64,000 nucleotides of DNA from Salinimonas profundi (GCF_014750655.1 NZ_JABBXD010000006.1:1-64000), one strand, 5' to 3'. Shown: positions 1-12,433, numbered from the stretch's first letter. Translations and numbers: made by a program. The notes: generated from the sequence alone by a model not told the origin.

Positions 1-73
1 TACCGTGGTCAACGTGGCCGATTGTACCCACGTTTACGTGGGGTTTCGTACGTTCAAACTTTTCTTTTGCCAT
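1..73 (-). CDS. tuf: Elongation factor Tu (5' part only)
   Basis: EF-Tu carries aminoacyl-tRNA to the ribosome as a GTP complex. Only the first 24 codons lie in the window. The minus strand from position 73 reads MAKEKFERTKPHVNVGTIG followed by HVDHG, the N-terminus and beginning of the P-loop of bacterial EF-Tu. A GAGGAAA ribosome site lies directly before the ATG. It follows fusA by 60 bases in the same direction, the usual end of the str operon. No other tuf copy is present near secE in this window. Confidence 0.95.
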   Translation of the reverse strand, partial: MAKEKFERTKPHVNVGTIGHVDHG

Positions 74-133
74 TTTCCTCGTTTCCTAAGTTAAAAGTCC
101 GACCGTGAGACCGGACCGAACCTTCATTTAGAT

Positions 134-2236
134 TTAATTTCTAGCGTCGATAATTGCTTGTGCAACATTGCTAGGCGCTTCAGAATAATTGAAGAACTCC
201 ATAGAGTATGACGCACGACCCTGCGTTTGTGAACGCAGATCGGTGGCATACCCAAACATTTCAGAAAGCGGCACTTTTGCGCGTACAATTTTTACGCCCG
301 CAACACCTTCGTCCATTCCTTCGATCATGCCCCGGCGACGATTCAGGTCACCTACAACATCACCCATCCAGTCTTCCGGAGTTGTGACTTCAACTTTCAT
401 TGTGGGTTCAAGCAACACCGGATTTGCTTCTGCGGCGCCTTTTTTGAAACCCATAGAGCCGGCGATCTTAAACGCCATTTCAGAAGAGTCAACATCATGA
501 TAAGAACCGTCAAACAATGTGACCTTAACGTCAAGCACTGGATAACCGGCTAACACACCATTTTGCATCTGCTCCTGAATGCCCTTATCTACCGCAGGAA
601 TAAATTCTTTTGGTACCACACCGCCAACAATTTTGTTAACGAATTCATACCCAGAACCTTCTTCCTGTGGCTCGATTTTCAGCCAGACGTGGCCAAACTG
701 ACCGCGACCGCCGGACTGACGAACGAATTTTCCTTCAACTTCCACTGCCTTGCGTAACGTCTCACGATACGCAACCTGCGGTTTACCAACGTTACATTCA
801 ACCTTAAATTCGCGCTTCATGCGATCGACAATGATGTCCAGGTGAAGTTCACCCATACCGGAAATTATTGTCTGTCCAGTCTCATCATCGGTTTTAACCT
901 GGAATGAGGGATCTTCTGCGGCCAGTTTACCCAACGCAATGCCCATCTTTTCCTGGTCAGCTTGTGATTTTGGCTCAACAGCGATAGAGATAACCGGATC
1001 AGGGAATTCCATACGCTCCAGCGTGATCACATGATTTGGATCACACAACGTATCTCCGGTAGTAACGTCTTTTAAACCAATCGCTGCGGCGATATCACCA
1101 GCACGAACTTCTTTTAATTCTGCACGGTCTTTAGAGTGCATTTGCACAATTCGACCGAAACGCTCCCGCTTACTTTTCACTGGGTTAAAGACCGTATCAC
1201 CAGTCTTGACCACACCAGAATAACAGCGGAAGAACGTCAATGTACCAACAAACGGGTCAGTGGCAATTTTAAAGGCCAACGCAGAGAACGGTTCGTCATC
1301 GTCTGCACGACGCTTCTCTTCTGTTTCATGCTTATCATCCAGGATACCGGTAATAGGTTTTACTTCAGTCGGTGACGGAAGAAACTCAATTACCGCATCC
1401 AGCACAGCCTGAACGCCTTTATTTTTAAATGCACTACCACAAGTTGCCAGTACAATTTCATTATTCAGTGTACGGGTACGCAGACCCAGGCGGATATCGT
1501 CTTCTGACAGTTCACCCTCTTCCAGGTATTTGTCCATCAGCGCTTCAGATGCTTCCGCGGCTGCCTCTACCATTTCGCTACGGTATTGCTCAGCCTTATC
1601 CATCAAGTCAGCCGGAATGTCTTCATAGGTAAAGGTCATACCTTTATCTTCAGCGTTCCAGTTGATTGATTTCATTTTTATCAGATCGATGACGCCTTTA
1701 AAGTCGTCTTCCGCTCCGATGTTCAGCTGGATTGGTACGCAGATTGCCCCGAGGCGCTTACGAATCTGTCCAATCACTCGCTCAAAATCAGCGCCGGCAC
1801 GGTCCATCTTGTTTACGAATACCATGCGCGGCACTTCATACTTATCAGCCTGTCGCCAGACTGTTTCTGATTGAGGCTCTACGCCTGAAGACCCACAGAA
1901 CACCACCACGGCACCGTCCAGTACACGTAATGAACGCTCTACCTCGATGGTAAAGTCAACGTGTCCGGGCGTGTCGATAATGTTGATGCGGTGCTGTTCG
2001 TGTTGCTGGTTCATACCAGCCCAAAAACAGGTAGTAGCAGCAGAGGTAATGGTAATACCACGTTCCTGCTCCTGCTCCATCCAGTCCATGGTGGCTGCGC
2101 CATCATGCACTTCACCAATTTTGTGTGACAGGCCTGTATAGAACAGTACCCGCTCAGTAGTTGTGGTTTTACCCGCATCTACGTGAGCCACAATACCAAT
2201 ATTACGATAACGTTCAATTGGGGTCTTACGAGGCAT
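134..2236 (-). CDS. fusA: Elongation factor G
   Basis: Ribosomal translocase GTPase of 700 residues, close to the usual bacterial length. The G-domain motifs are visible: AHVDAGKT at residues 17-24, DTPGH at 88-92 and NKMDR near 142. The C-terminal half carries the domain III-V pattern, including a [12 protein letters not shown] segment typical of EF-G. It lies 37 bases downstream of rpsG and upstream of tuf, the standard str operon order. The position inside the ribosomal operon marks it as the main EF-G rather than an FusA2 paralogue. Confidence 0.98.
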   Translation of the reverse strand: MPRKTPIERYRNIGIVAHVDAGKTTTTERVLFYTGLSHKIGEVHDGAATMDWMEQEQERGITITSAATTCFWAGMNQQHEQHRINIIDTPGHVDFTIEVERSLRVLDGAVVVFCGSSGVEPQSETVWRQADKYEVPRMVFVNKMDRAGADFERVIGQIRKRLGAICVPIQLNIGAEDDFKGVIDLIKMKSINWNAEDKGMTFTYEDIPADLMDKAEQYRSEMVEAAAEASEALMDKYLEEGELSEDDIRLGLRTRTLNNEIVLATCGSAFKNKGVQAVLDAVIEFLPSPTEVKPITGILDDKHETEEKRRADDDEPFSALAFKIATDPFVGTLTFFRCYSGVVKTGDTVFNPVKSKRERFGRIVQMHSKDRAELKEVRAGDIAAAIGLKDVTTGDTLCDPNHVITLERMEFPDPVISIAVEPKSQADQEKMGIALGKLAAEDPSFQVKTDDETGQTIISGMGELHLDIIVDRMKREFKVECNVGKPQVAYRETLRKAVEVEGKFVRQSGGRGQFGHVWLKIEPQEEGSGYEFVNKIVGGVVPKEFIPAVDKGIQEQMQNGVLAGYPVLDVKVTLFDGSYHDVDSSEMAFKIAGSMGFKKGAAEANPVLLEPTMKVEVTTPEDWMGDVVGDLNRRRGMIEGMDEGVAGVKIVRAKVPLSEMFGYATDLRSQTQGRASYSMEFFNYSEAPSNVAQAIIDARN

Positions 2237-2273
2237 ACGTCTCTCTCAGTTAATCGCTAAAAAAGTAGCGAAA

Positions 2274-2744
2274 TTACCAACGATAGTGAGCGAACGCTTT
2301 GTTCGCTTCGGCCATACGGTGCACGTCTTCACGCTTCTTAACCGCGGAACCTTTGTTGTCTGCTGCATCCAGCATTTCTGCTGCCAGGCGCTGTGCCATG
2401 GATTTCTCGCCACGTTTACGTGCCGCTTCTACCATCCAACGCATACCCAGTGCATTGCGACGAACAGGACGAACTTCTACCGGAACCTGATAAGTTGAAC
2501 CACCCACACGGCGTGATTTAACCTCTACGGTCGGACGAATGTTATCCAGTGCATCTTCAAATACATCCAGGTGTGCCTTGCCGGTTTTCTCAGCAACAAT
2601 ATCAAGCGCACCGTAAACGATTCTTTCAGCGACAGATTTTTTGCCGTCGAGCATTACGACATTCATGAACTTAGCAAGCAGCTGTGAACCATATTTTGGT
2701 TCTGGTAGGATTTTACGTTGACCTACGACTCTTCTTCTTGGCAT
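2274..2744 (-). CDS. rpsG: 30S ribosomal protein S7
   Basis: Primary-binding protein of the 30S head, 156 residues as in E. coli. It starts [20 protein letters not shown] and contains the conserved [17 protein letters not shown] segment that contacts 16S rRNA. In E. coli, S7 also represses its own operon by binding mRNA between rpsL and rpsG. The spacer here is 75 bases and begins with a small hairpin overlapping the rpsL stop (TAACGG, loop TTCT, CCGTTA), so similar control is possible but not shown. Confidence 0.98.
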   Translation of the reverse strand: MPRRRVVGQRKILPEPKYGSQLLAKFMNVVMLDGKKSVAERIVYGALDIVAEKTGKAHLDVFEDALDNIRPTVEVKSRRVGGSTYQVPVEVRPVRRNALGMRWMVEAARKRGEKSMAQRLAAEMLDAADNKGSAVKKREDVHRMAEANKAFAHYRW

Positions 2745-2819
2745 CTTCTCTTCTCCGTATGAATTCAGGGAATACCCAAAACTCGGTTACTTCAGTTTGG
2801 CCTTACTAACGGAGAACCG

Positions 2820-3194
2820 TTATGACTTAGGCTTCTTCGCGCCGTATTTAGAACGGGCTTGACGACGATCGTTAACACCTGCGCAGTCAAGTGTACCGCG
2901 AACGGTGTGATAACGAACACCTGGCAGATCTTTAACACGACCGCCACGAATTAGAACAACACTATGCTCTTGCAGGTTGTGACCTTCACCACCGATATAT
3001 GAAGAAACTTCAAAACCGTTAGTTAAGCGAACACGACATACTTTACGCAGTGCAGAGTTTGGTTTCTTAGGCGTAGTCGTATATACACGAGTACATACAC
3101 CACGTCTTTGTGGGCAAGCTTGCAAAGCCGCTACGTTGCTTTTCTCAACGGGCTTTTTGCGAGGCTTACGCACTAACTGGTTAACTGTTGCCAT
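2820..3194 (-). CDS. rpsL: 30S ribosomal protein S12
   Basis: Decoding-centre protein, 124 residues, the normal length. The streptomycin-contact loop reads [13 protein letters not shown] with lysine at residue 43, and the second loop reads [13 protein letters not shown]. Both are wild-type, drug-sensitive forms. First gene of the str operon (rpsL-rpsG-fusA-tuf). An AGGAGC ribosome site precedes the ATG. The leader holds a promoter and a terminator-like hairpin, described separately. Confidence 0.98.
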   Translation of the reverse strand: MATVNQLVRKPRKKPVEKSNVAALQACPQRRGVCTRVYTTTPKKPNSALRKVCRVRLTNGFEVSSYIGGEGHNLQEHSVVLIRGGRVKDLPGVRYHTVRGTLDCAGVNDRRQARSKYGAKKPKS

Positions 3195-3219
3195 TAACTA
3201 GCTCCTGATTAAAAAGTAC

Positions 3220-3243
3220 AAAAACCCGAGAGCATTCCCGGGT
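3220..3243 (-). terminator. Terminator-like hairpin in the rpsL leader (possible attenuator)
   Basis: On the minus strand the RNA ACCCGGGA, loop AUGC, UCUCGGGU forms an eight-pair stem with one G-U wobble, followed directly by a run of U. The wobble pairs only in the minus-strand RNA, so the structure is oriented toward rpsL. It lies about 125-150 bases after the predicted start of the rpsL transcript and only about 25 bases before the rpsL start codon. It is therefore either the end of a short leader RNA or a regulated attenuator. No clear antiterminator was identified by eye. Confidence 0.6.
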
Positions 3244-3373
3244 CATTCTTTGCGGCTATTTTTCACGCCACCACACCCTGTGCTCGTCAGAATGCGTTTT
3301 TGGCTTTGAAATAAAAAATTCCGCGCCTGATTTCTGTTATCTCGTAGAGACTGTCCAAAAATCGGGTCGCGGA

Positions 3374-3402
3374 ATTCTAATGATCAAAGCGTATACTGTC
3401 AA
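3374..3402 (-). promoter_or_regulatory. Sigma70 promoter of the rpsL-rpsG-fusA-tuf operon
   Basis: The minus strand shows TTGACA (3402-3397), a 17-base spacer and TAGAAT (3379-3374), followed by the GC-rich stretch CCGCGACCCG. The -35 is perfect and the -10 has five of six consensus bases. A GC-rich discriminator is typical of ribosomal promoters under stringent control. The predicted start near 3367 gives a leader of about 170 bases before rpsL. Confidence 0.85.
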
Positions 3403-3456
3403 GCTGTACAAAGGTTAGCCATGTAAATTAAGCCAATTTTGTCTGCTTGCGCGTAA

Positions 3457-3481
3457 CAAAAGGGAGCATAGCGCTCCCTTT
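3457..3481 (-). terminator. Rho-independent terminator of rpoC
   Basis: Directly after the rpoC stop, the minus strand carries a seven-pair stem GGGAGC-rich hairpin (arms at 3461-3467 and 3473-3479, five-base loop) followed by TTTTG. The U run is short, so termination may be partial. It lies before the rpsL promoter and separates the rpoBC and str transcripts. Confidence 0.7.
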
Positions 3482-3486
3482 CTTAG

Positions 3487-6400
3487 TTACTCATCAGTAG
3501 ATGATTCACCGCTGGTTTCGGCATTCAGAGCTTCTGTTAATGCCTGTTCTGCATCTGCTGCAGATACTGACATTTCTTCCAGTTGCTCCTGACGCTTTTG
3601 CATACGACGCTCGTGGTACGCAAAGCCTGTACCGGCAGGAATCAGACGACCGACAATTACGTTTTCTTTAAGACCACGTAAATCGTCTTCTTTGCCCTGT
3701 ACCGCAGCTTCAGTCAGAACGCGTGTTGTCTCCTGGAACGATGCAGCTGAAATGAACGACTCTGTAGACAGAGACGCCTTGGTAATACCAAGAAGCTGTG
3801 TCTCATACAGTGCCGGCATTTTGCCCTGACGCTCAAGTTCGCGGTTTGCAATCTTAACGTTTGCAACTTCAACCTGTTCGCCTTCCAGGAACTGGCTGTC
3901 ACCAGATGCAGTGATCAGACACTTACGCAGCATTTGTCGAATAACAACTTCAATATGCTTATCGTTAATCTTTACACCCTGCAGACGGTAAACTTCCTGA
4001 ACTTCGTTCACGATATAGTTTGATACCGCACTGATACCACGCAGACGCAAGATATCGTGTGGCGACTCAGGACCATCGGCGATAACTTCACCGCGTTCGA
4101 CCTGTTCACCTTCAAACACGTTAAGCTGACGCCATTTTGGAATCATCTCTTCGTATTGCTCGCCGGAATCTTTACGTGTAATTACCAGACGACGCTTACC
4201 TTTGGTTTCTTTACCAAAGCCAACCATACCTGAGTGCTCTGCCAGAATAGCAGGCTCTTTAGGCTTACGCGCTTCAAACAAGTCAGCAACACGTGGCAGA
4301 CCACCGGTAATATCCCGTGTCTTCGAGCTTTCCTGAGGAATACGCGCCAGTACGTCACCCGTCTGAGCAACTTTACCTTCAGATGCTTCAATGGTCGTAA
4401 AGCTTGGCAGACGAATTTCCTGCAGACCAATCTCGTCACTTTCAAGAATCAGCTTAGGTTCTTTCGCGTTTACCTTAGACAGATCTTTAACCACGATACG
4501 TGTCAGACCAGTCAGCTCATCCTGCTGCATTTCCGTGTTCGAGTCATCAATATCAGAGAAGCTGACCTTCGACGGACGCTCAACAATGATTGGGTGACTA
4601 TGCGGATCCCAGCTAGCAACGATATCGCCAGCATTCACTTCCGCACTTTCATCCACAGACAATACCGCACCATAAGGCACTTTATAGCGCTCTTTCTCAC
4701 GACCGTGAGAGTCAGTAACGGTCAATTCAGTTGAACGCGATACTACGACAAGCTTGTCTTCTGTGTTGCGAACGGTCTTAGCATTTTGCAGCTTAAGGGT
4801 ACCGGCCGTTTTCACCTGTACGCTGTTTTCAGCTGAAGCCCGTGATGCCGCACCACCAATGTGGAACGTACGCATCGTAAGCTGTGTACCTGGCTCACCG
4901 ATTGACTGCGCAGCGATTACACCGACAGACTCACCTTTAGCGACCATGTGACCGCGTGCCAGGTCACGACCATAACACTTGGCACAAACACCAAAGTCAT
5001 TGTCACACGTGATAACCGAGCGTACCTGAATCTGGTCGACAGAATTTTGTTCAAGCATATCTACGAGTGCTTCATCAAGAAGCACGTTACGCTCTACCAG
5101 CACCTCATCGGTACCTGGCTTATAAACATCTTCTGCAACAACACGACCCAGTACACGTTCGCGAAGCGGTTCTACAACATCACCACCTTCGATAAGCGGA
5201 GACATCTTCACACCTTCGAACGTGCCACAGTCATCGTTGGTAATAACCAAATCCTGCGCCACATCTACCAGACGACGTGTCAGATAACCTGAGTTAGCTG
5301 TTTTCAGTGCGGTATCGGCAAGACCTTTACGTGCACCGTGCGTCGAGATGAAGTACTGCAGAACGTTCAGACCTTCACGGAAGTTTGCCGTGATTGGCGT
5401 TTCGATGATTGAACCGTCTGGTTTCGCCATCAGACCACGCATACCCGCCAACTGACGAATCTGTGCGGCACTACCACGAGCGCCCGAGTCAGCCATCATA
5501 TAAACAGAGTTAAATGATTGTTGCTCTTCTTCTTCGCCTTCTGCGTTGACAACGATGTCGGACTTAAGGTTATCCATCATGGCCTTGGCAACTTTTTCGT
5601 TGGCATTTGACCAGATATCAATAACTTTATTGTAACGCTCACCCGCCGTAACAAGACCGTTTTGGAACTGTTCCTGAATCTCGATAACTTCCGCTTCAGC
5701 GTCGTCGATGATTTCTTTCTTCGCTTCAGGGATGACCATGTCATCAATACCAACAGAGGCACCGGCGATCATCGCGTAATGGAAACCGCTGTACATGATT
5801 TGGTCAGCTGCGATAACAGTATCTTTCAGACCCAATGTACGGTAGCAGGCGTTAAGCAAGCGCGAGATTTGCTTTTTACCCATGGCCTGATTGATCAGGT
5901 CAAAGGGTAAGCCTTTAGGCAAAATCAGAGAGAAAATTGCACGGCCAACCGTGGTGTCGGTCAGTGTTACACGCTCTGTTTTCGTTCCGTCTTCGGCAAC
6001 ATCATACTCAGTAATACGTACTTTTACGCGAGCGTGCAGCTCAGCGGCGTCAGTACGGTATGCTTTTTCTGCTTCGTTCGGGCTGGTAAATACCATGCCT
6101 TCACCTTTACCATTCACTTTTTCGCGTGTCAGGTAATAAAGACCCAATACAACGTCCTGTGAAGGAACGATAATTGGCTCACCATTGGCAGGAGATAAGA
6201 TGTTGTTGGTAGACATCATCAGCGCACGCGCTTCTAACTGGGCTTCCAGTGTCAGCGGTACGTGAACAGCCATTTGGTCACCATCGAAGTCAGCGTTATA
6301 AGCCGCACACACCAGCGGGTGCAACTGAATTGCTTTACCTTCGATCAGAGTTGGTTCAAATGCCTGGATACCCAGTCTGTGCAGAGTAGGTGCACGGTTA

Positions 6401-7668
6401 AGCAGTACCGGGTGCTCGCGGATAACTTCATCCAGAACGTCCCATACTTCCGGTGCTTCACGCTCTACCAGTTTCTTAGCGGCTTTGATTGTTGTTGCAA
6501 GGCCACGACCTTCCAACTTGCCATAAATGAACGGCTTGAACAGTTCCAGTGCCATTTTCTTAGGCAGACCACACTGGTGCAGACGCAGAGTAGGACCAAC
6601 CGTGATTACAGAACGGCCAGAATAATCAACACGTTTACCCAGCAGGTTCTGACGGAAACGACCCTGCTTACCTTTAATCATATCGGCAAGCGATTTCAGA
6701 GGACGTTTGTTAGAACCGGTAATTGCACGACCACGACGACCGTTATCAAGCAACGCATCTACCGCTTCCTGAAGCATACGCTTTTCGTTACGTACGATGA
6801 TATCCGGCGCAGCCAGATCCAACAAACGCTTCAAACGGTTGTTACGGTTAATAACACGACGATACAGATCATTCAGGTCTGAAGTGGCAAAACGACCACC
6901 GTCCAGAGGTACTAGAGGACGAAGATCCGGTGGCAGCACTGGCAGCACCGTCATGATCATCCATTCTGGCTTATTACCAGATTGCTGGAATGATTCAAGC
7001 AGCTTCAGACGCTTAGTAATTTTCTTACGCTTAGTTTCAGAGTTAATGCTTGGCAGCTCTTCACGCATTGCCGCTACGTCCGCATCAACATCAAGCACTT
7101 TCAGCAGATCGAAGACTGCTTCGGCACCCATTTTGGCGTCGAACTCGTCACCGTTTTCTTCCAGCGCATCCAGGTATTCTTCTTCGTTCAGAAGCTGACT
7201 ACGTTCAAGAGTCGTCAGGCCTGGCTCTGTGACAACGTAAGATTCAAAATACAATACGCGTTCAATATCACGCAATGTCATATCCAGCATCAAACCGATA
7301 CGAGATGGCAGTGATTTAAGGAACCAGATGTGTGCAACCGGGCTGGCCAGTTCGATGTGACCCATACGCTCACGACGTACTTTGGTTAATGTAACTTCAA
7401 CGCCACATTTTTCACAAATTACACCACGGTGCTTAAGACGCTTGTACTTACCGCACAAACATTCATAGTCTTTTACCGGACCGAAGATACGTGCACAGAA
7501 CAGGCCGTCACGCTCTGGTTTAAAGGTACGGTAATTGATTGTTTCAGGCTTTTTAACCTCACCGAATGACCATGAACGGATCATTTCAGGTGAAGACAGG
7601 CCAATTCGAATATTATCGAATTCTTCTGTCTTGTTTTGTTGCTTTAGAAACTTTAATAAGTCTTTCAC
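3487..7668 (-). CDS. rpoC: RNA polymerase subunit beta'
   Basis: Largest RNA polymerase subunit, 1393 residues (E. coli 1407). The N-terminal zinc site CLCGKYK...CEKCG lies near residues 70-88, the catalytic Mg-binding loop [12 protein letters not shown] is present near residue 460, and the second zinc site ([11 protein letters not shown]) lies near residue 890. The N-terminus [18 protein letters not shown] matches the family. It lies 80 bases downstream of rpoB, transcribed with it, and is followed by a terminator. Confidence 0.99.
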   Translation of the reverse strand: MKDLLKFLKQQNKTEEFDNIRIGLSSPEMIRSWSFGEVKKPETINYRTFKPERDGLFCARIFGPVKDYECLCGKYKRLKHRGVICEKCGVEVTLTKVRRERMGHIELASPVAHIWFLKSLPSRIGLMLDMTLRDIERVLYFESYVVTEPGLTTLERSQLLNEEEYLDALEENGDEFDAKMGAEAVFDLLKVLDVDADVAAMREELPSINSETKRKKITKRLKLLESFQQSGNKPEWMIMTVLPVLPPDLRPLVPLDGGRFATSDLNDLYRRVINRNNRLKRLLDLAAPDIIVRNEKRMLQEAVDALLDNGRRGRAITGSNKRPLKSLADMIKGKQGRFRQNLLGKRVDYSGRSVITVGPTLRLHQCGLPKKMALELFKPFIYGKLEGRGLATTIKAAKKLVEREAPEVWDVLDEVIREHPVLLNRAPTLHRLGIQAFEPTLIEGKAIQLHPLVCAAYNADFDGDQMAVHVPLTLEAQLEARALMMSTNNILSPANGEPIIVPSQDVVLGLYYLTREKVNGKGEGMVFTSPNEAEKAYRTDAAELHARVKVRITEYDVAEDGTKTERVTLTDTTVGRAIFSLILPKGLPFDLINQAMGKKQISRLLNACYRTLGLKDTVIAADQIMYSGFHYAMIAGASVGIDDMVIPEAKKEIIDDAEAEVIEIQEQFQNGLVTAGERYNKVIDIWSNANEKVAKAMMDNLKSDIVVNAEGEEEEQQSFNSVYMMADSGARGSAAQIRQLAGMRGLMAKPDGSIIETPITANFREGLNVLQYFISTHGARKGLADTALKTANSGYLTRRLVDVAQDLVITNDDCGTFEGVKMSPLIEGGDVVEPLRERVLGRVVAEDVYKPGTDEVLVERNVLLDEALVDMLEQNSVDQIQVRSVITCDNDFGVCAKCYGRDLARGHMVAKGESVGVIAAQSIGEPGTQLTMRTFHIGGAASRASAENSVQVKTAGTLKLQNAKTVRNTEDKLVVVSRSTELTVTDSHGREKERYKVPYGAVLSVDESAEVNAGDIVASWDPHSHPIIVERPSKVSFSDIDDSNTEMQQDELTGLTRIVVKDLSKVNAKEPKLILESDEIGLQEIRLPSFTTIEASEGKVAQTGDVLARIPQESSKTRDITGGLPRVADLFEARKPKEPAILAEHSGMVGFGKETKGKRRLVITRKDSGEQYEEMIPKWRQLNVFEGEQVERGEVIADGPESPHDILRLRGISAVSNYIVNEVQEVYRLQGVKINDKHIEVVIRQMLRKCLITASGDSQFLEGEQVEVANVKIANRELERQGKMPALYETQLLGITKASLSTESFISAASFQETTRVLTEAAVQGKEDDLRGLKENVIVGRLIPAGTGFAYHERRMQKRQEQLEEMSVSAADAEQALTEALNAETSGESSTDE

Positions 7669-7748
7669 AATACTCTCCCAGCGGAGTCAGTCTCTATAAC
7701 CCGGCCATCACAGCCGGGCCATCAAATCAAACTATGGCGTACGCCGTC

Positions 7749-10700
7749 TTACTTTTCTTCCAACTCGATGTTGATACCCAGCGAGCGGATTTCTTTAAGT
7801 AATACGTTGAAGGATTCAGGCATGCCTGGCTCCATTCTGTGATCGCCATCAACGATGTTTTTGTACATTTTCGTACGGCCGTTCACATCGTCCGACTTAA
7901 CTGTCAGCATTTCCTGCAGCGTATACGCCGCTCCGTATGCTTCCAGTGCCCACACTTCCATCTCACCGAAGCGCTGACCACCGAACTGTGCTTTACCACC
8001 CAGAGGCTGCTGCGTTACCAGGCTGTAGGAGCCCGTAGAACGCGCATGCATCTTGTCATCAACAAGGTGGTTAAGTTTCAGCATGTACATGTAACCCACC
8101 GTAACCGGACGCTCGAAAGAGCGGCCTGTACGACCATCGAACAGCGTGATTTGTCCGCTTTCCGGAATATCCGCAAGCTTCAATAACGCTTTAATTTCTT
8201 CTTCGCGTGCACCGTCAAATACCGGTGTCGCGATAGGTAAGCCTTTACGCAGGTTTTCAGCCAGACGATTCACTTCATGATCAGTGAAGTTATCAATGTC
8301 TACTTCCTGGTGGTTTTCACCCAGCGTGTACACTTCTTTCAGGAAGTCGCGTAATTTCGCCTGCGCTTCCTGCTCTTTGAGCATACGATCGATTTTCACA
8401 CCGATGCCGTGGGCAGCCATCCCCATGTGAGTTTCAAGAATCTGACCGATGTTCATCCGCGACGGTACACCCAAAGGGTTTAGTACGATATCAACAGGAT
8501 TACCGAACTCATCGTAAGGCATGTCTTCAACCGGAACGATTGTTGAGATAACACCTTTGTTACCGTGACGACCGGCCATCTTATCACCAGGCTGAATGTG
8601 ACGCTTAACAGCCAGATAAACCTTAACGATTTTCAGTACGCCAGGAGCCAGATCGTCGCCCTGAGTAATCTTACGACGCTTCGCTTCAAACTTCTTATCA
8701 AAGTCTTGCTTGATCTCAGCATACTGGTCAGCAATTTGATCAAGTTCGTTCTGCGCGTCTTCATCTTTCAACGTCAGCTCGAACCATTTCTCACGTGGTG
8801 TGCTATCCAGTTTGCCTTCTTCAACGCCGGCTTTGATAAGCATGTTGCGAGCACGGGCAAAGGTACCATCGGCTAAGATATTGAATTCATCAGACAGGTC
8901 TTTCTTAACCTGACGAAGCTGCATGTCTTCAATTTCAAGCGCACGCTTGTCTTTTTCAACGCCGTCACGAGTAAATACCTGAACGTCGATAACGGTACCG
9001 TGCACAGAGTTTGGAACACGCAGTGAGGTGTCTTTAACATCTGATGCTTTTTCACCAAAGATCGCACGTAGCAGTTTCTCTTCTGGCGTAAGCTGGGTTT
9101 CACCTTTAGGCGTAACCTTACCTACCAGAATATCGCCACCTTTGACTTCCGCGCCGATGTATACAACACCTGACTCATCCAGTTTGCCCAGCGCCGCTTC
9201 ACCGACATTAGGAATATCAGAAGAAATTTCTTCCGGACCTAATTTCGTGTCACGCGCAATACAGCTAAGTTCCTGAATGTGGATTGTGGTAAAACGGTCT
9301 TCCTGCGCTACGCGCTCAGAAATAAGGATTGAATCCTCGAAGTTATAACCATTCCAGGGCATGAATGCGATACGCATGTTCTGACCAAGCGCCAGTTCAC
9401 CCAGGTCGGTCGAAGGACCGTCTGCCAGAACATCGCCGCCCACGATAGGGTCACCAACGTTACAGGTAGGCTTCTGGTTAATACAGGTGTTCTGGTTAGA
9501 ACGCGTATATTTAGTCAGGTTATAGATATCGATCCCTGCTTCACCCGCAAGCATCTCATCTTCATCAACCTTAATAACGATTCGGCTGGCATCAACGTAA
9601 TCAACAACACCGCCGCGCTTCGCAACAACCGTTACACCCGAGTCAACCGCAATGGTACGTTCCATACCAGTACCAACAAGCGGCTTATCAGCGCGTAATG
9701 TAGGTACTGCCTGACGTTGCATGTTGGCACCCATCAGTGCACGGTTAGCATCATCGTGCTCCAGGAACGGAATGATACTTGCCGCTACCGAAACGATTTG
9801 CTGTGGCGAAACGTCCATGTAGCTGATTTCAGCACGAGGCATCAGCACTGTCTCACCACGGTGACGTGAAGGAATCAGGTCATCGATGATAGCGCCATTA
9901 TCATCAAGGGCAATATTCGCCTGAGCGATAACATACTGACCTTCTTCAATAGCTGACAGGTAATCGATTTCGTCGGTCACTACGCCGTCTTTGATTCGAC
10001 GGAATGGCGTTTCAAGGAAACCGAAATCATTAGTGCGTGCAAAACTCGCCAAAGAGTTAATCAGACCGATGTTTGGTCCTTCCGGCGTTTCAATCGGACA
10101 CAGGCGACCATAGTGCGTAGGGTGTACGTCACGTACTTCAAAGCCTGCGCGCTCACGCGTCAAACCACCCGGACCAAGTGCAGAAATACGACGTTTATGC
10201 GTAACTTCTGACAGCGGGTTATTCTGGTCCATAAACTGAGACAGCTGTGATGAACCAAAGAATTCTTTGACTGCAGCAGAAATAGGTTTCGCGTTAATCA
10301 GATCCTGAGGCATGATATTATCGAGATCGCCTAAGCTAAGACGCTCTTTTACTGCACGCTCAACACGTACCAGACCAACACGGAACTGATTTTCAGCCAT
10401 CTCGCCAACAGAGCGGATACGACGGTTACCCAGGTGATCGATATCATCCACTTCATCTTTACCATCACGGATAAGAATCAGACGCTTCATAACTGAAACG
10501 ATATCGTCTTTATCAAGGGTACCTGAACCAGTAAGTTCATCGCGACCTAAGCGACGATTGAACTTCATACGACCGACTGAAGACAGATCATAACGTTCGT
10601 CAGAGAAGAACAGGTTATCAAATAATGTCTCAGCAGCATCTTTCGTTGGCGGTTCACCAGGACGCATCATGCGATAGATTTCTACCAACGCTTCAAGACG

Positions 10701-11777
10701 ATTTGTCGTGCTATCAATGCGCAGGGTGTCCGAGATATATGAACCATGATCAAGTTCATTAATATACAGAATCTCGAAATCTTTGATGTTCGCCTGACTC
10801 AGTGCGGCCAGATTTTCAAGCGTTACTTCATCGTTCGCAGAAACGATAACTTCACCGCTATCTTCATCAACATAAGTGTTTGCGTAAACACGACCCATCA
10901 GATATTCAGCAGGCACTGCCAATTCAGTCACACCCGCTTTTTCAAGCGAACGCGTGTGACGCGCTGAAATACGACGGCCGGTTTCAACCAGGACGTTGTC
11001 TTCCGCATCAAGGATGTCAAACTGTGCTGTTTCACCGCGCAAGCGGTCCGGCACAACTTCCATCATCAGTGAATCTTTTTCGATGCGTACCTGAACCTTT
11101 TCAAAGAATGTTTCCAGAATTTCTTCTGTGGACATTTCCAGGGCACGCAAGATGATCGTCGCGGGTAGCTTACGGCGACGGTCAATACGTACAAACAGGT
11201 TATCTTTTGGATCAAACTCAAAATCAAGCCATGAGCCACGATATGGAATAACGCGCGCGTTATACAATACCTTACCAGAAGAGTGGGTTTTGCCCTTATC
11301 GTGATCGTAGAATACGCCCGGTGAACGGTGCAGCTGCGATACGATTACTCGCTCAGTACCATTGATAACGAAGGTACCGTTTTCCGTCATTAACGGAATT
11401 TCACCCATGTACACTTCTTGTTCTTTAATATCTTTTACAGTACCTGGGGCGGCTTCTTTATCAAATAATACGAGACGTAGTTTTACTCTTAATGGAGCAG
11501 AATAGGTGACGCCACGAATCTGACATTCCTGAACGTCGAAAACGGGTTCACCCAGGCGATAGCTTACGAACTGAAGTTCGGAATTGCCTGAATAACTTTT
11601 AATTGGAAATACTGAACGAAATGCGGCCTCTAGACCATGTTGCGCATCAGGATCAGTCTCAATAAATTTTTTGAAAGAATCTAGCTGAATTGAAAGAAGA
11701 TACGGAATTTCCAGTACCTGTGGGCGTTTGCCAAAATCCTTACGGATACGTTTCTTTTCGCTATAAGAGTAAACCAT
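7749..11777 (-). CDS. rpoB: RNA polymerase subunit beta
   Basis: Catalytic RNA polymerase subunit. I place the start at the ATG at 11777 ([19 protein letters not shown]), preceded by GAGGA, which gives 1342 residues as in E. coli. An upstream in-frame start would add 23 unlikely residues. The rifampicin pocket reads [16 protein letters not shown] then [13 protein letters not shown], a sensitive-type sequence with Val where E. coli has Ile. It follows rplL across a 281-base spacer with an attenuator hairpin. Confidence 0.98.
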   Translation of the reverse strand: MVYSYSEKKRIRKDFGKRPQVLEIPYLLSIQLDSFKKFIETDPDAQHGLEAAFRSVFPIKSYSGNSELQFVSYRLGEPVFDVQECQIRGVTYSAPLRVKLRLVLFDKEAAPGTVKDIKEQEVYMGEIPLMTENGTFVINGTERVIVSQLHRSPGVFYDHDKGKTHSSGKVLYNARVIPYRGSWLDFEFDPKDNLFVRIDRRRKLPATIILRALEMSTEEILETFFEKVQVRIEKDSLMMEVVPDRLRGETAQFDILDAEDNVLVETGRRISARHTRSLEKAGVTELAVPAEYLMGRVYANTYVDEDSGEVIVSANDEVTLENLAALSQANIKDFEILYINELDHGSYISDTLRIDSTTNRLEALVEIYRMMRPGEPPTKDAAETLFDNLFFSDERYDLSSVGRMKFNRRLGRDELTGSGTLDKDDIVSVMKRLILIRDGKDEVDDIDHLGNRRIRSVGEMAENQFRVGLVRVERAVKERLSLGDLDNIMPQDLINAKPISAAVKEFFGSSQLSQFMDQNNPLSEVTHKRRISALGPGGLTRERAGFEVRDVHPTHYGRLCPIETPEGPNIGLINSLASFARTNDFGFLETPFRRIKDGVVTDEIDYLSAIEEGQYVIAQANIALDDNGAIIDDLIPSRHRGETVLMPRAEISYMDVSPQQIVSVAASIIPFLEHDDANRALMGANMQRQAVPTLRADKPLVGTGMERTIAVDSGVTVVAKRGGVVDYVDASRIVIKVDEDEMLAGEAGIDIYNLTKYTRSNQNTCINQKPTCNVGDPIVGGDVLADGPSTDLGELALGQNMRIAFMPWNGYNFEDSILISERVAQEDRFTTIHIQELSCIARDTKLGPEEISSDIPNVGEAALGKLDESGVVYIGAEVKGGDILVGKVTPKGETQLTPEEKLLRAIFGEKASDVKDTSLRVPNSVHGTVIDVQVFTRDGVEKDKRALEIEDMQLRQVKKDLSDEFNILADGTFARARNMLIKAGVEEGKLDSTPREKWFELTLKDEDAQNELDQIADQYAEIKQDFDKKFEAKRRKITQGDDLAPGVLKIVKVYLAVKRHIQPGDKMAGRHGNKGVISTIVPVEDMPYDEFGNPVDIVLNPLGVPSRMNIGQILETHMGMAAHGIGVKIDRMLKEQEAQAKLRDFLKEVYTLGENHQEVDIDNFTDHEVNRLAENLRKGLPIATPVFDGAREEEIKALLKLADIPESGQITLFDGRTGRSFERPVTVGYMYMLKLNHLVDDKMHARSTGSYSLVTQQPLGGKAQFGGQRFGEMEVWALEAYGAAYTLQEMLTVKSDDVNGRTKMYKNIVDGDHRMEPGMPESFNVLLKEIRSLGINIELEEK

Positions 11778-11886
11778 GGGTTCCTCAGCCTGCTGATTTA
11801 TGACCCAACCTGCTGTCTGAGATGTCCAGACAACAAACTTCCACAACCCTTTTTCCGGGCGATTTCACCAGCATACAACAAAATTT

Positions 11887-11913
11887 AACCAATTATTAGT
11901 TAACTTATTGGTT
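11887..11913. repeat. Inverted repeat in the rpoB leader
   Basis: AACCAAT and ATTGGTT form seven-base arms around a 13-base AT-rich centre that itself contains AGTTAACT. It lies between the rplL-rpoB attenuator and rpoB. In the transcript it would fold into an AU-rich stem, a possible RNase III processing site of the sort known between rplL and rpoB in E. coli. That role is inferred. Confidence 0.4.
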
Positions 11914-11991
11914 TTATGCTTTTTATATGGTGAGCCGGAGTACGCTTTTCATGTCACAGTTAAGGGTTAAAAACTGTACACCCTACAGCGC

Positions 11992-12024
11992 AAAAAGGCT
12001 GGTGGTCTAAAAAACCACCAGCCT
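11992..12024 (-). terminator. rplL-rpoB transcription attenuator
   Basis: A perfect eleven-pair stem (arms 11996-12006 and 12014-12024, AGGCTGGTGGT type) with a seven-base loop is followed on the minus strand by TTTTT. This is a strong Rho-independent structure inside the operon. It matches the known partial terminator between rplL and rpoB in E. coli, which lowers rpoBC transcription relative to L7/L12. Confidence 0.85.
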
Positions 12025-12039
12025 AGCCGTTTAAGGCAG

Positions 12040-12062
12040 GTAATCTGACTAAATCAGATTAC
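12040..12062. repeat. Stem-loop overlapping the rplL stop codon
   Basis: GTAATCTGA, five-base loop, TCAGATTAC: a perfect nine-pair stem that spans the end of rplL. It has no U run, so it is not a terminator. Immediately downstream lies the strong attenuator. It could stabilise the rplL mRNA 3' end or influence folding of the attenuator; this is inference. Confidence 0.45.
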
Positions 12063-12433
12063 TTAAGTTCAACTTCAGCGCCAGCTTCTTCAAGCTGCTT
12101 CTTCAGTTCTTCTGCTTCTTCTTTGCTTACGCCTTCTTTGATAGCTTTAGGAGCAGACTCAACTACTTCTTTCGCTTCTTTCAGGCCAAGACCAGTTGCG
12201 CCGCGAACTGCTTTGATTACTGCAACTTTGTTGCCACCGAATGAAGTCATTACAACGTCAAATTCAGTTTTCTCTTCAGCAGCAGCAGCTTCGCCGCCAG
12301 CTACTGGAGCAGCTGCAACAGCAGCAGTCGCTTCAACGCCGAACTTTTCTTCAGCTGCTTCGATTAGCTCAACCAGTTCCATAACTGGCATTTCAGCAAT
12401 CGCGTTCAAGATATCTTCTTTGGATAGAGCCAT
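12059..12433 (-). CDS. rplL: 50S ribosomal protein L7/L12
   Basis: Stalk protein that recruits translation GTPases, 124 residues. It has an N-terminal dimerisation region (residues 1-35), an alanine-rich hinge near 36-55 ([20 protein letters not shown]) and the C-terminal domain with [20 protein letters not shown]. Length, acidity and composition are standard. It follows rplJ by 56 bases and precedes the rplL-rpoB attenuator. Confidence 0.98.
   Translation of the reverse strand: MALSKEDILNAIAEMPVMELVELIEAAEEKFGVEATAAVAAAPVAGGEAAAAEEKTEFDVVMTSFGGNKVAVIKAVRGATGLGLKEAKEVVESAPKAIKEGVSKEEAEELKKQLEEAGAEVELK

Noticed and set aside
4234..4734. 166-codon plus-strand open frame opposite rpoC
   Set aside because: It lies wholly within the highly conserved rpoC gene on the other strand, has no ribosome site and no recognisable domain; a shadow frame.
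6262..6882. 206-codon plus-strand open frame opposite rpoC
   Set aside because: Long only because of rpoC codon composition; it mirrors the catalytic region of rpoC and has no protein-like features.
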